Source of the DNA: an uncultured Collinsella sp.
Lineage (GTDB): Bacteria; Actinomycetota; Coriobacteriia; Coriobacteriales; Coriobacteriaceae
Reading direction: 5' to 3'
NCBI GenBank assembly: GCA_958369225.1
Contig: CATXID010000004.1
Location: 62,001 to 126,000, forward strand
DNA: 64,000 nucleotides
This document shows positions 16,628-24,189 of this stretch, piece by piece. Made by a program: the position numbers and the translations under genes. The notes under the pieces are model-generated. The model saw only the letters and a list, made by a program, of their open reading frames with translations, was not told where the DNA came from and ran no database searches. Every line of letters starts with the position of its first letter. Position 1 is the stretch's first letter.

Positions 16628-18349
16628 ATGACCCGAGCAATGTATATGTCTAAGCTCTATGCGCCGACGCTCAAAGAGGATCCGGCCGACGCCGAACTTG
16701 CAAGCCATCGTCTGCTGCTTCGCGCCGGTATGATCCGCAAGGAGGCCGCCGGCCTGTATTCCTATCTGCCGCTCGCTTGGCGCTCGATTCGTAAGATCGA
16801 GAACATCGTGCGCGACGAGATGGACGCTGCCGGCGCCCAGGAGCTCATGATGCCCATTATGGTCGATGCCGAGCTGTGGCGTGAGTCCGGCCGCATCGAT
16901 GCCTATGGCAAGGAGCTCGTGCGCTTTGACGACCGTCATGGTCGCGAGTTTGTGCTGGGCCCCACGCACGAGGAGACCGTCACGGCCTTGGTGCGCAACG
17001 AGCTGCGTTCCTATAAGCAGCTGCCCGTCAACCTGTATCACATTCAGGACAAGTTCCGCGATGAGTTCCGTCCCCGCTTTGGCCTGATGCGCGGCCGTGA
17101 GTTCATCATGAAGGACGCCTACAGCTTCTCTGCCACGCAGGAGAGCCTGCAGGAGGAGTACGACAAGATGAAGCAGGCCTACGCCAACATCTGCGAGCGC
17201 TGCTACATTAAGGCTCTGCCCGTTGTCGCAGACTCCGGCGAGATCGGCGGCGACACCTCCGTCGAGTACATGGCGCTGGCCGACGCCGGCGAGGCTTCGC
17301 TCGTCTACTGCGACGATTGCGGTTTTGCTGCCGATGACGAGGCTGCAAGCACCAAGGTCGTTGTGACCGAGGGCCCCGGCGACGGCACGCTCACCAAGGT
17401 CGAGACTCCGGGTATGGGCACCATCGAGGCCGTCGCCAAGTTCTTCGGCTTCCCCGAGAACGGCACGCGCAAGTCGCTGGCATTGATCGACTCCGAGGGC
17501 AAGCCGGTCGTGGCCATTGTCCCGGGCGACCACGAGCTCAATGACTGCAAGGCCGAGCATGTCTTTGGTAAGGGCTATCGTATGATGACCGACGAGGAGC
17601 TTCAGGCGAACGGTCTGCACAAGGGCTTTATCGGACCGGTCAACCTGCCCGAGGGCATCCGTCTGGTGTGCGACGAGAGCCTTCGCGAGTCCAAGCAGTG
17701 GGCCTGCGGTGCCAACGAGGTCGATTATCACTTTACCGGTGCCTGCCCCGAGCGCGACTTTACCGTCGACGAGTGGGCCGACCTGGTCACCGTCGTTGCC
17801 GGCGATCCCTGCCCGCACTGCGGCAAGCCGCTCTCTGCTGCTCGCGGCATCGAGGTTTCCCAGGTCTTCCAGCTGGGCACCAAGTACTCCGAGGCCATGG
17901 GTGCCACCTTTATGGATGAGGACGGTAAGGAGAAGCCGCTTATCATGGGTTGCTACGGCGTGGGCGTGTCCCGCTCGCTTGCTGCCGTCGTGGAGCAGCA
18001 CAACGACGAGCACGGCATCGTCTGGCCGGTCTCCGTCGCTCCCTACGAGGTCACGGTGATTCCGCTCGACCCCAAGAAGGAGGAGTGCGCTTCCGTCTGC
18101 GAGCAGATCGTTGATGGCCTGTGCGCCGAGGGTATCGAGGTCGTCGTCGACGACCGTGACGAGCGTCCCGGCTTTAAGTTTGCCGACAACGACCTTATGG
18201 GCTTCCCGTATCAGGTTGTTCTGGGTAAGCGCGGCCTTAAGAACGGCACCGTCGAGCTCAAGGACCGTGCTACCGGCGAGCGTGAGGACGTGGCGATCGA
18301 CGAGGTCGTCGCTAAGGTTGTCGAGCTGGTGAAGGCTGCCCGTCGCTAA
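16628..18349 (+). CDS. proS: prolyl-tRNA synthetase, bacterial (editing-domain) type
   Basis: 573 residues. It charges tRNA-Pro and hydrolyses misacylated Ala-tRNA-Pro. Class II motif 2 region FRDEFRPRFGLMRGREFIMKD, motif 1 region with TLGPTHEETVT-like VLGPTHEETVT, and motif 3 CYGVGVSRSLAAVVEQ. An insertion of ~180 residues between motifs 2 and 3 (about 225-405) is the INS editing domain. ATG 16628 directly follows the ispG stop; GAGGAG (16617-16622) is upstream. Last gene of the cluster that begins at pyrH, with a strong terminator after it. Confidence 0.98.
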   Translation: MTRAMYMSKLYAPTLKEDPADAELASHRLLLRAGMIRKEAAGLYSYLPLAWRSIRKIENIVRDEMDAAGAQELMMPIMVDAELWRESGRIDAYGKELVRFDDRHGREFVLGPTHEETVTALVRNELRSYKQLPVNLYHIQDKFRDEFRPRFGLMRGREFIMKDAYSFSATQESLQEEYDKMKQAYANICERCYIKALPVVADSGEIGGDTSVEYMALADAGEASLVYCDDCGFAADDEAASTKVVVTEGPGDGTLTKVETPGMGTIEAVAKFFGFPENGTRKSLALIDSEGKPVVAIVPGDHELNDCKAEHVFGKGYRMMTDEELQANGLHKGFIGPVNLPEGIRLVCDESLRESKQWACGANEVDYHFTGACPERDFTVDEWADLVTVVAGDPCPHCGKPLSAARGIEVSQVFQLGTKYSEAMGATFMDEDGKEKPLIMGCYGVGVSRSLAAVVEQHNDEHGIVWPVSVAPYEVTVIPLDPKKEECASVCEQIVDGLCAEGIEVVVDDRDERPGFKFADNDLMGFPYQVVLGKRGLKNGTVELKDRATGEREDVAIDEVVAKVVELVKAARR

Positions 18350-18378
18350 TCGACGTTTCTGCTATTTGATGTAATTGC

Positions 18379-18427
18379 AGGACTGCCCCGTATCTCTCTT
18401 AGGATGAGATGCGGGGCAGTCCTTTTT
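18379..18427 (+). terminator. proS terminator
   Basis: AGGACTGCCCCG (18379-18390) pairs with CGGGGCAGTCCT (18412-18423), with an inner ATCTC/GAGAT pair, followed by TTTTT. Confidence 0.92.
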
Positions 18428-18450
18428 GTTGCGTGAATCAGCTCGACGGG

Positions 18451-18493
18451 TAAAAGGAAACCCCGCAGCCCATTCGAGCTGCGGGGTTTCCTT
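18451..18493 (-). terminator. terminator of the adhE-kinase unit (minus strand)
   Basis: A perfect 16-bp stem AAGGAAACCCCGCAGC (18454-18469) / GCTGCGGGGTTTCCTT (18478-18493). Read on the minus strand it is followed by a TTTT run (complement of 18452-18455). It faces the proS terminator, insulating the convergent units. Confidence 0.88.
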
Positions 18494-18526
18494 AGTGCCT
18501 CCGATGCGAAATAAATCGCTCAGATA

Positions 18527-19291
18527 TTACTGATAATCGACGACGTCGATCCAGTTCTTCAGGAACTCATCGTTCACGTTGCGCTTACGAGCGAGCTCGG
18601 AAGCGGCGACGATGCTCGTCCACTGACGCACGACCTGCATGGGCATGTCGGCGCGGTCGCAGTAGAGCTCCAGGTAGGCCTCGGCCTGATCCTTGCTGTT
18701 GAGGGCAAAGAGCAGGTAGGTGGTGGCAACGTCGGCAGCAGGGGAGCCCTGGGTGGCGTGTGCCCAGTCGCACACATAGAGCTGGCCGTCGTCGCCGACG
18801 ATGACATTGGAGGGGTTGAAGTCGCCGTGGCAGACCTTGAACTCCTTGGTCATGCCGTCCAGACGCTCCTGAAGGTTGTAGCGCGTGGTGGCATTGAGCT
18901 GATCAAGGCTGTCGATCATGCGGGCGAACTTATCGCGCTGACGGTTGAGCAGCGGGGAGGTGTAGCCGTGGATCTCGATCTGGAGGTCGACGAACATCTC
19001 GAGATACTCACCGAAGCGCTGGGGCTCGGCAGTCATCTTCTCGGCAAGGGTGGTGCCCGGAACCTTCTCGGTTACGAGCGCCCAGCCGTTGGCGTTCTCG
19101 AGCTGGGAAACCTCGAGAGCCTTGGGGCTGCGGATGCCGCACTCATTGATGCGGGCAAGATTCAAAGCCTCGTTGAACACGTCGGAGACGGGCTTGGTCT
19201 CGTTAAAGACCTTGACGATCTTGTCGCCCAGGTCGTAAACGACCTTGTTGCCGCGACGGACGAGCTCGGTCTTGGAATCGGGTAGCAGCAT
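18527..19291 (-). CDS. APH/choline-kinase-like phosphotransferase
   Basis: 254 residues with a protein-kinase-like fold of the aminoglycoside phosphotransferase family. The Brenner motif is CHGDFNPSNVIV near residue 155 and the metal-binding DFG equivalent is CDWAHATQG; an N-lobe VYDLGDKIVKVF provides the ATP Lys. The physiological substrate is unknown; small-molecule or protein kinases of this class are diverse, so an antibiotic-resistance role should not be assumed. AAAGGA precedes the ATG at 19291. It follows adhE on the same strand after 87 bp that contain a strong hairpin without a T-tail, so it is probably the distal gene of the adhE transcript. Confidence 0.8.
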   Translation of the reverse strand: MLLPDSKTELVRRGNKVVYDLGDKIVKVFNETKPVSDVFNEALNLARINECGIRSPKALEVSQLENANGWALVTEKVPGTTLAEKMTAEPQRFGEYLEMFVDLQIEIHGYTSPLLNRQRDKFARMIDSLDQLNATTRYNLQERLDGMTKEFKVCHGDFNPSNVIVGDDGQLYVCDWAHATQGSPAADVATTYLLFALNSKDQAEAYLELYCDRADMPMQVVRQWTSIVAASELARKRNVNDEFLKNWIDVVDYQ

Positions 19292-19323
19292 GGTTGCATC
19301 CTTTCAACGATGCGATAGAAGCG

Positions 19324-19362
19324 ACGGCGGGGGTGTGTGAAACACCCGTGCACCCCCGCCGT
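19324..19362 (-). other. intercistronic hairpin between adhE and kinase gene
   Basis: ACGGCGGGGGTG (19324-19335) pairs perfectly with CACCCCCGCCGT (19351-19362). No T-run follows on either strand, so it is not a canonical terminator; it may stabilise the adhE mRNA 3' end or partly reduce transcription into the kinase gene. Confidence 0.6.
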
Positions 19363-19378
19363 TAAAACCGTGCTAGAA

Positions 19379-22027
19379 CTAGCAGACGGCGTAATCCTGA
19401 GGCTCGCGGCCGTAGTAGGCGTCCAGGTAGAGCTCCTTGATCTCGCTCATGAGCGGGTAGCGCGGGTTAGCGCCGGTGCACTGGTCGTTGAATGCCTGCT
19501 CGGTCATCTCGTCGAGGGTGTCGAGGAAGTACTGCTCGTCAACACCGTAGTCGGCGATGGTCTTCTTGACACCGATGAAGTCCTTGAGCTCCTCGAGCTT
19601 CGTGATGAAGTTCTCGAAGACCTCCTTGTCGTCCTTGCCCTCGATGCCGCAGTACTTGGCCATCTCGGCGTAGTTGTGCAGCGCGTTGGGGTAAGGATAC
19701 TGGGAGAAGGTACCCATCTTGACGGGAGCCTCGGCGGCGTTGTAGCGCATGACGCGAGTCAGGATGACGGCGTTTGCGAGGCCGTGGGGCAGGTGATGGA
19801 AAGCGCCGAGCTTGTGGGCCATGGAGTGGTTGAGGCCCAGGAAGGCGTTGGCGAAGGCCATACCGGCCATGCAGGAGGCGTTGTGCATCTCCTCGCGGGC
19901 GTGCGGGTCCTTGGCGCCGTTCGTGAAGCTGGAGGGCAGGTTCTCGAAGACGAGCTTAGCAGCGCGCTCGGAGAGGCCCTTGGTGTAGTCGGAAGCCATG
20001 ATGGAGACGTAGGACTCGATGGCGTGGGTCATGACGTCGATGCCGGAGGCAGCGGTCAGGCCGCGCGGGGCGGTCATGCAGTTGTCGGCGTCGACGATAG
20101 CCATGTTGGGGAGCAGCGCGTAGTCGGCGAGCGGCCACTTGATGCCGGTCTCCTTGTCGGTGATGATGGCGAACGGCGTGCACTCGGAGCCGGTACCCGA
20201 GGAGGTCGGGACGGCGACGAAGTAGGCCTTCTTGCCCATCTCGGGGAAGGTGAAGATGCGCTTGCGGATGTCCATGAAGTCCATGGCCATGTCCTCAAAC
20301 TTGCACTCGGGGTGCTCGTACATCATCCACATGATCTTGCCGGCGTCCATTGCGGAGCCACCGCCGACGGCGATGATGACGTCCGGCTCAAAGAGAGCCA
20401 TCTGCTTGGCGCCGCGACGTGCGCACTGCAGCGACGGATCGGGCTCGACGTCGTAGAAGCAGTCGTGGGCGATGCCCATCTCGTCGAGCTTGGCCTCGAT
20501 GGCGCGGGTGTTGCCATTCTTGAAGAGGAACTGGTCGGTGACGATGAAGGCGCGCTTCTTGCCCATGACGTTGCCCAGCTCGTCGAGGGCGACGGGCGTG
20601 GAACCCTTCTTGAAGTAGACCTTCTCGGGAGCGCGGAACCACAGCATGTTCTCACGGCGCTCGGCCACAGTCTTAACGTTGATCAAGTGCTTCACCCCAA
20701 CGTTCTCGGAGACGGAGTTGCCGCCCCAGGAGCCGCAGCCCAGGGTCAGAGACGGCTTCATGCCAAAGTTGTACAGGTCACCGATGCCGCCGTGCGAAGA
20801 CGGGGTGTTGATGACGATACGGCAGGCCTTCATGACGTGCTCGAACAGGCTGATCTTCTCGGCCTGGGCGGGGTGCACGTACAGAGAGGCGGTGTGGCCC
20901 GGGCCACCGGCGAGCACCAGGTGCTCGGCCTTGTCGACGGCCTCCTGGAAGTCCTTGGCGTGGTACATGGCCAGGACCGGGGAGAGCTTCTCGTGGGAGA
21001 ACTCCTCCTTGGCGGGGTCGGTGGAGGTGACCTCAGCGATCAGAATCTTGGTCTTGGCGGGAACCTCGATGCCGGCGAGCTCGGCGATCTTGGCGGCAGC
21101 CATGCCGGGGATGCGGTGGTCGAGAGCGCCGTTCTTGAACATGGCGGCACGCAGGGCCTCCATCTCGGCACCCTGCTTGACGAAGTAGCAGCCGCGCTTC
21201 TGGAACTCGGCCTTGACCTTGTCGTAGATGGTGTCGATGACGGTCACGGACTGCTCGGAAGCGCAGATCATGCCGTTGTCGAAGGTCTTGGAGTGGATGA
21301 TGGAGTTGACGGCGAGCAGCACGTCGGCGGTGTCGTCGATGATGACCGGGGTGTTACCGGCGCCAACGCCCAGGGCGGGCTTGCCCGAGGAGTAGGCGGC
21401 CTTGACCATGCCCGGGCCACCGGTGGCGAGGATGATGTCGACGTCGCGCATGACCATGTTGGTCAGCTCGATGGAGGGGACATCGACCCAGCCGATGATG
21501 CCCTCGGGAGCGCCTGCCTTGACGGCGGCGTCAAGCACGAGCTTGGCGGCGGCGATGGTGCACTTGGCGGCTGCCGGGTGCGGGGAGATGATGATGCCGT
21601 TGCGGGTCTTCAGGCTGATCAGTGTCTTGAAGATCGCGGTGGAGGTGGGGTTGGTCGTCGGGATGACGGCGCCCACGATGCCGATGGGCTCGGCGATCTT
21701 GGTGATGCCGTAAGCCTCGTCGCGCTCCAGGACACCACAGGTCTTGGTGTTCTTGTAAGCGTTGTAGATGTACTCTGCGGCGTAGTGGTTCTTGATGACC
21801 TTGTCCTCAAGAACGCCGCGGCCGGTCTCCTCGATGGCCATCTTCGCCAACGGGATACGAGCCTTGTTGGCGGCCATGGCGGCCTCGTAGAAGATCTTGT
21901 CGACCTGCTCCTGCGTGTACGTAGCAAAAAGCGCCTGGGCCTCTCGCATCTGAGCGAGCTTAGCCTCAAGCGCCTCTACGTTGTCCACAATTGCGGGAGT
22001 AGTGTTTTCCGGTGACTTTTTCACCAT
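19379..22027 (-). CDS. adhE: bifunctional acetaldehyde-CoA/alcohol dehydrogenase
   Basis: 882 residues. It reduces acetyl-CoA to acetaldehyde and then ethanol, regenerating NAD in fermentation; the protein forms spirosomes. The N-terminal aldehyde dehydrogenase domain (~1-450) has the catalytic Cys in FDNGMICASEQS. The C-terminal iron alcohol dehydrogenase domain (~460-880) has GGGSAMDAGKIMW and the iron ligand histidines in LNHSMAHKLGAFHHLPHGLANA. AAGGAG lies before the ATG at 22027. Upstream on the minus strand is a TGC-TATCAT extended -10. Long open frames opposite it on the + strand are shadows. Confidence 0.98.
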   Translation of the reverse strand: MVKKSPENTTPAIVDNVEALEAKLAQMREAQALFATYTQEQVDKIFYEAAMAANKARIPLAKMAIEETGRGVLEDKVIKNHYAAEYIYNAYKNTKTCGVLERDEAYGITKIAEPIGIVGAVIPTTNPTSTAIFKTLISLKTRNGIIISPHPAAAKCTIAAAKLVLDAAVKAGAPEGIIGWVDVPSIELTNMVMRDVDIILATGGPGMVKAAYSSGKPALGVGAGNTPVIIDDTADVLLAVNSIIHSKTFDNGMICASEQSVTVIDTIYDKVKAEFQKRGCYFVKQGAEMEALRAAMFKNGALDHRIPGMAAAKIAELAGIEVPAKTKILIAEVTSTDPAKEEFSHEKLSPVLAMYHAKDFQEAVDKAEHLVLAGGPGHTASLYVHPAQAEKISLFEHVMKACRIVINTPSSHGGIGDLYNFGMKPSLTLGCGSWGGNSVSENVGVKHLINVKTVAERRENMLWFRAPEKVYFKKGSTPVALDELGNVMGKKRAFIVTDQFLFKNGNTRAIEAKLDEMGIAHDCFYDVEPDPSLQCARRGAKQMALFEPDVIIAVGGGSAMDAGKIMWMMYEHPECKFEDMAMDFMDIRKRIFTFPEMGKKAYFVAVPTSSGTGSECTPFAIITDKETGIKWPLADYALLPNMAIVDADNCMTAPRGLTAASGIDVMTHAIESYVSIMASDYTKGLSERAAKLVFENLPSSFTNGAKDPHAREEMHNASCMAGMAFANAFLGLNHSMAHKLGAFHHLPHGLANAVILTRVMRYNAAEAPVKMGTFSQYPYPNALHNYAEMAKYCGIEGKDDKEVFENFITKLEELKDFIGVKKTIADYGVDEQYFLDTLDEMTEQAFNDQCTGANPRYPLMSEIKELYLDAYYGREPQDYAVC

Positions 22028-22067
22028 TTGTGTCTCCTTGCGATCGGAGATTTACCCTACGCCTTGC

Positions 22068-22076
22068 ATGATAGCA
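22068..22076 (-). promoter_or_regulatory. adhE extended -10
   Basis: On the minus strand, TGC (22074-22076) precedes TATCAT (22068-22073). There is no good -35 at 17 bp. The upstream ~100 bp contain short AT-rich stretches such as AAAACGTTT (22121-22129) that could bind a metabolic regulator, but I see no recognisable Rex or cre palindrome. Confidence 0.45.
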
Positions 22077-22167
22077 AGAAATTATTCGGCGAACGGTAAG
22101 ATTCCCGTAAAAGGCACACTAAAACGTTTCAACCAAATGAAGCGATTCAACTAATGATGCACCGCCC

Positions 22168-22201
22168 CACTCATTGGGGACAGACTTACATGAGTGTTTT
22201 C
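22168..22201 (+). repeat. RAYT element left inverted repeat
   Basis: A 34-bp arm identical (inverted) to 22826-22859; a partial direct copy follows at once (22201-22218). The intergenic stretch 22028-22348 otherwise holds the adhE promoter and three TTTGCC words (from 22223) with no recognised role. Confidence 0.85.
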
Positions 22202-22348
22202 ACTCATTTGGGACAGACATCGTTTTGCCATTTTGCCGTTCTGGACCTGTTTTTGCCGCTCATCGGATATAAATAGGTCACAGGCTCAGCATTTCGCGTT
22301 GCTTCTCTCCTTTTAGGCGTTGCCTGTACAGTTTTGGAAGGAGAGATT

Positions 22349-22897
22349 ATGCCCCGATGCGCCCGCGCCGTTTCGATCACCGGCTATTACCATGTCTTTG
22401 ACCGCGGTAACTCCAAACAGATTATTTTTGAAGATGACTCCGACCGCTATCGCTTCTTATCGGATATCTCGGACAGGTTCGTGCACCATGAAGTGGCGGT
22501 GTTGGCTTGGTGCCTTATGGACAACCACTTTCATTTGATGGTTGATGACCCATATGGCAACCTTTCAAAGGCGATGCAGTGCGCATTGACGGCATATGCT
22601 AAGTATTTCAATGGGAAAACGGGGAGAACGGGGCATCTGTTTGACAATCGCTATTCACGGGTCGCGGTTGAGTCGGACACGCAGACGGTGCAGCTGCTCG
22701 ATTATATCCCTCTCAATCCGGTGAAAGGTGCGATCAACTCACTCGAGGCGTATCGTTGGTCAAGCTACAAGGCATACCGGCTGGGCTTAGATCCCTATGA
22801 CATCTGTGACGCGGCCCCTATGCTCGAAAACACTCATGTAAGTCTGTCCCCAATGAGTGCAAAAAGGCGCCCTCCACATGGAGGACGCCTTTGGTAA
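22349..22897 (+). CDS. REP-associated tyrosine transposase (Y1/HUH family)
   Basis: 182 residues. HUH single-strand transposases cut and join palindromic hairpins; domesticated RAYTs are linked to dispersal of REP repeats. The N-terminal YYHVFDRGNSKQ, the metal-binding HUH in MDNHFHLMVDD (near residue 60) and the LDYIPLNPVKGAI and YRWSSYKAY segments are typical. ATG 22349 follows GGAAGGAGAG. The 3' end runs through the right inverted repeat and then through the rpmB terminator hairpin, so the last ~12 residues (KRRPPHGGRLW region) are encoded by terminator sequence. The catalytic-site residues appear intact. Confidence 0.88.
   Translation: MPRCARAVSITGYYHVFDRGNSKQIIFEDDSDRYRFLSDISDRFVHHEVAVLAWCLMDNHFHLMVDDPYGNLSKAMQCALTAYAKYFNGKTGRTGHLFDNRYSRVAVESDTQTVQLLDYIPLNPVKGAINSLEAYRWSSYKAYRLGLDPYDICDAAPMLENTHVSLSPMSAKRRPPHGGRLW
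22826..22859 (-). repeat. RAYT element right inverted repeat
   Basis: A perfect reverse complement of 22168-22201, located inside the 3' coding end of the transposase and ending 1 bp before the A-tract of the rpmB terminator. Confidence 0.85.
22861..22892 (-). terminator. rpmB terminator (minus strand)
   Basis: Stem AAAGGCG-C-CCTCC with loop ACAT and GGAGG-A-CGCCTTT (22863-22892). On the minus strand it ends in TTTTT (complement of 22861-22865). Confidence 0.8.
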
Positions 22898-22960
22898 GTT
22901 CTATGTGAACGCGAGGTCTTTGACCCGGAGAGTCCGAGGTACTTGTTGGTAAGACCTTAT

Positions 22961-23149
22961 TTAGGAGCGCGCAACCTTGCCGGACTTGAGGCAGGTGGAG
23001 CAAACGTTCATCTTGCGACGGTGACCATCGACGACGACGTAGACGCGCTGGATGTTGGGGCGGAACTTACGGTTGGTGACGCGGTGAGAGTGGCTGATGG
23101 AGCGACCGGCAACGGGGTGCTTACCGCAAACTTCGCAAACTTTGGACAT
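22961..23149 (-). CDS. rpmB: 50S ribosomal protein L28
   Basis: 62 residues, MSKVCEVCGKHPVAGRSIS to the C-terminal KSGKVARS. Two CxxC pairs (CEVC and CSTC) mark the zinc-binding C+ form of L28. The ATG at 23149 is preceded by AAGGAGG; a longer open frame to 23221 is only a leader extension. It is monocistronic on the minus strand, with an extended -10 promoter upstream and a terminator downstream. Confidence 0.96.
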   Translation of the reverse strand: MSKVCEVCGKHPVAGRSISHSHRVTNRKFRPNIQRVYVVVDGHRRKMNVCSTCLKSGKVARS

Positions 23150-23203
23150 AACTGACCCTCCTTGGGCGACAAACGAACATGTCGCGTTAACAAACAAGCC
23201 TGA

Positions 23204-23212
23204 ACTATAGCA
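23204..23212 (-). promoter_or_regulatory. rpmB extended -10
   Basis: The minus strand reads TGC-TATAGT (23212 down to 23204). The same GTGCTATAGT word precedes rpsT on the plus strand. The -35 is poorly matched (TTGCGC at 20 bp). Confidence 0.55.
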
Positions 23213-23440
23213 CAGAAGCATGTCTCTGTGCGCAATCTACACAGAGATATTCCTCTTTTGGCGATAGTGCCCACGCCACGGCCCTGGACGTAGATCCGAT
23301 TTGCGTGCGGCAGAGGGGATTATGCCAGCTCGCAACAAGGTTTTCAAGCGCGTCCCACAAATATATATAGGTTTATGGAGCTATTGGCTCCGTTTACGGA
23401 TTGACTAGTATTTATGCTCGCATTTGAGCCCGAGGTTGGC

Positions 23441-23600
23441 TACACTATGCCTTGACCATTAAAGGGGTACGAGATACCCACATGGAATTACATAGCTGTC
23501 AATTAGCAGTACTTCCTGTGGGTGTCTGGTCCGCTTTGAGCGGTCGGGCATCTATTTTTTTGACTGTGTCAGCAGTCAAGACATGTGAGGAAGGAGATCG
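23441..23600 (+). promoter_or_regulatory. pyr operon promoter region and attenuator-like leader
   Basis: TACACT (23441-23446) is a tentative -10. Then a long stem forms: 23473-23482 with 23517-23526, extended by GGAA/TTCC. A second hairpin, CCGCT-TTG-AGCGG (23531-23543) with weaker flanking pairs from 23523, leads into seven Ts (23555-23561). Bases 23523-23526 can belong to either structure, so they are partly exclusive. A third hairpin, TTGACTG/CAGTCAA (23560-23579), precedes the AAGGAG site. The layout suits PyrR-controlled attenuation, but I could not identify the PyrR-binding loop. The rest of 23221-23440 holds an AT-rich tract near 23370 and no gene. Confidence 0.55.
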
Positions 23601-24185
23601 ATGGGCACGACTTCCCCCAAGGCGGTCATCATGGACGAGACCGCCGTCAACCGAGCGATGACCCGCATCGCGCACGAGATCCTCGAGCGCAACGAGGGCT
23701 GTGAAGACCTCGCTCTGGTCGGCATCGTCACGCGCGGCGACCTTCTGGCAAAGAAGCTCGCCGAGGCGATCAAGGAGATCGAGGGTGTCGACGTTCCGCT
23801 CGGCAGCCTGGACATCAGCTTCTATCGCGATGACTATGCGACCAATTTCGCTCCCGCGATCCACGCTACCAACATTCCCTTCAGTGTCGACGGCAAGCGC
23901 GTCGTGCTGGTGGACGACATCCTGTACACGGGTCGTACAATCCGCGCCGCTCTGGACGCCGTTATGGACCTGGGCCGTCCGAGCCGAGTCGAGCTTGCAG
24001 TTCTCGTTGACCGCGGTCACCGCGAGCTCCCTATCTCGCCGGACTTTGTCGGCAAGAACGTTCCCTCGTCGCACGAGGAGAACGTGCACCTATATATGAA
24101 GGAAGTCGACGGCCGCACCGCTGTCGAAATCAACGACGTCGCGCCGGGTTCCCACGTGGGCTCCGCGCCGCTGGGAGGTGAGTAG
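23601..24185 (+). CDS. pyrR: bifunctional pyr operon regulator/uracil phosphoribosyltransferase
   Basis: 194 residues. PyrR binds pyr mRNA leaders in response to UMP and also has UPRTase activity. The PRPP loop RVVLVDDILYTGRTIRAALDA is near residue 108; VDRGHRELPISPDFVGKN is another family block. ATG 23601 follows AAGGAG. First gene of pyrRBCKDF; the preceding leader has competing hairpins, one with a U-tract. The C-terminus is slightly longer than in Bacillus PyrR. Confidence 0.96.
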   Translation: MGTTSPKAVIMDETAVNRAMTRIAHEILERNEGCEDLALVGIVTRGDLLAKKLAEAIKEIEGVDVPLGSLDISFYRDDYATNFAPAIHATNIPFSVDGKRVVLVDDILYTGRTIRAALDAVMDLGRPSRVELAVLVDRGHRELPISPDFVGKNVPSSHEENVHLYMKEVDGRTAVEINDVAPGSHVGSAPLGGE

Positions 24186-24189
24186 TACC

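Larger units (their letters stand above)
22168..22859. mobile_element. RAYT element bounded by perfect 34-bp inverted repeats
   Basis: Bases 22168-22201 and 22826-22859 are exact reverse complements over 34 bp. The repeat contains CACTCATTGGGGACAGAC and an internal ACTCAT...ATGAGT palindrome. A third near copy of the 18-mer (one base different) lies at 22201-22218, in direct orientation with the left end. Between them is a Y1/HUH transposase gene. The right end abuts the rpmB terminator. No tnpB and no target duplication were seen, which fits REP/RAYT-type elements rather than IS200/IS605. Confidence 0.8.

Noticed and set aside
18527..19291. Aminoglycoside resistance gene
   Set aside because: The APH fold motifs are shared with many metabolic kinases, and the gene sits in a conserved-looking adhE context without mobile-element signs.
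19337..22015. 892-codon + strand open frame opposite adhE
   Set aside because: It is the mirror of a highly GC3-biased gene; the product is a Val/Gly/Leu/Asp-rich sequence with no domain, and adhE on the other strand is unambiguous. The same applies to 48349-50631 (minus) opposite pnp and to other long antisense frames.
22068..22160. Rex or cre-type operator upstream of adhE
   Set aside because: Only partial matches (for example AAAACGTTTCA) were found and none is a convincing palindrome; not reported as a site.
22168..22859. Classification as IS200/IS605 insertion sequence
   Set aside because: The protein resembles RAYT transposases (YIPLNPVK, YRWSSYKAY blocks), there is no tnpB, and the ends are long inverted repeats made of REP-like units.
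23452..23661. 69-codon frame covering the pyrR leader (possible leader peptide)
   Set aside because: It runs through the hairpins and into pyrR in another frame, with no ribosome-binding site before the TTG.
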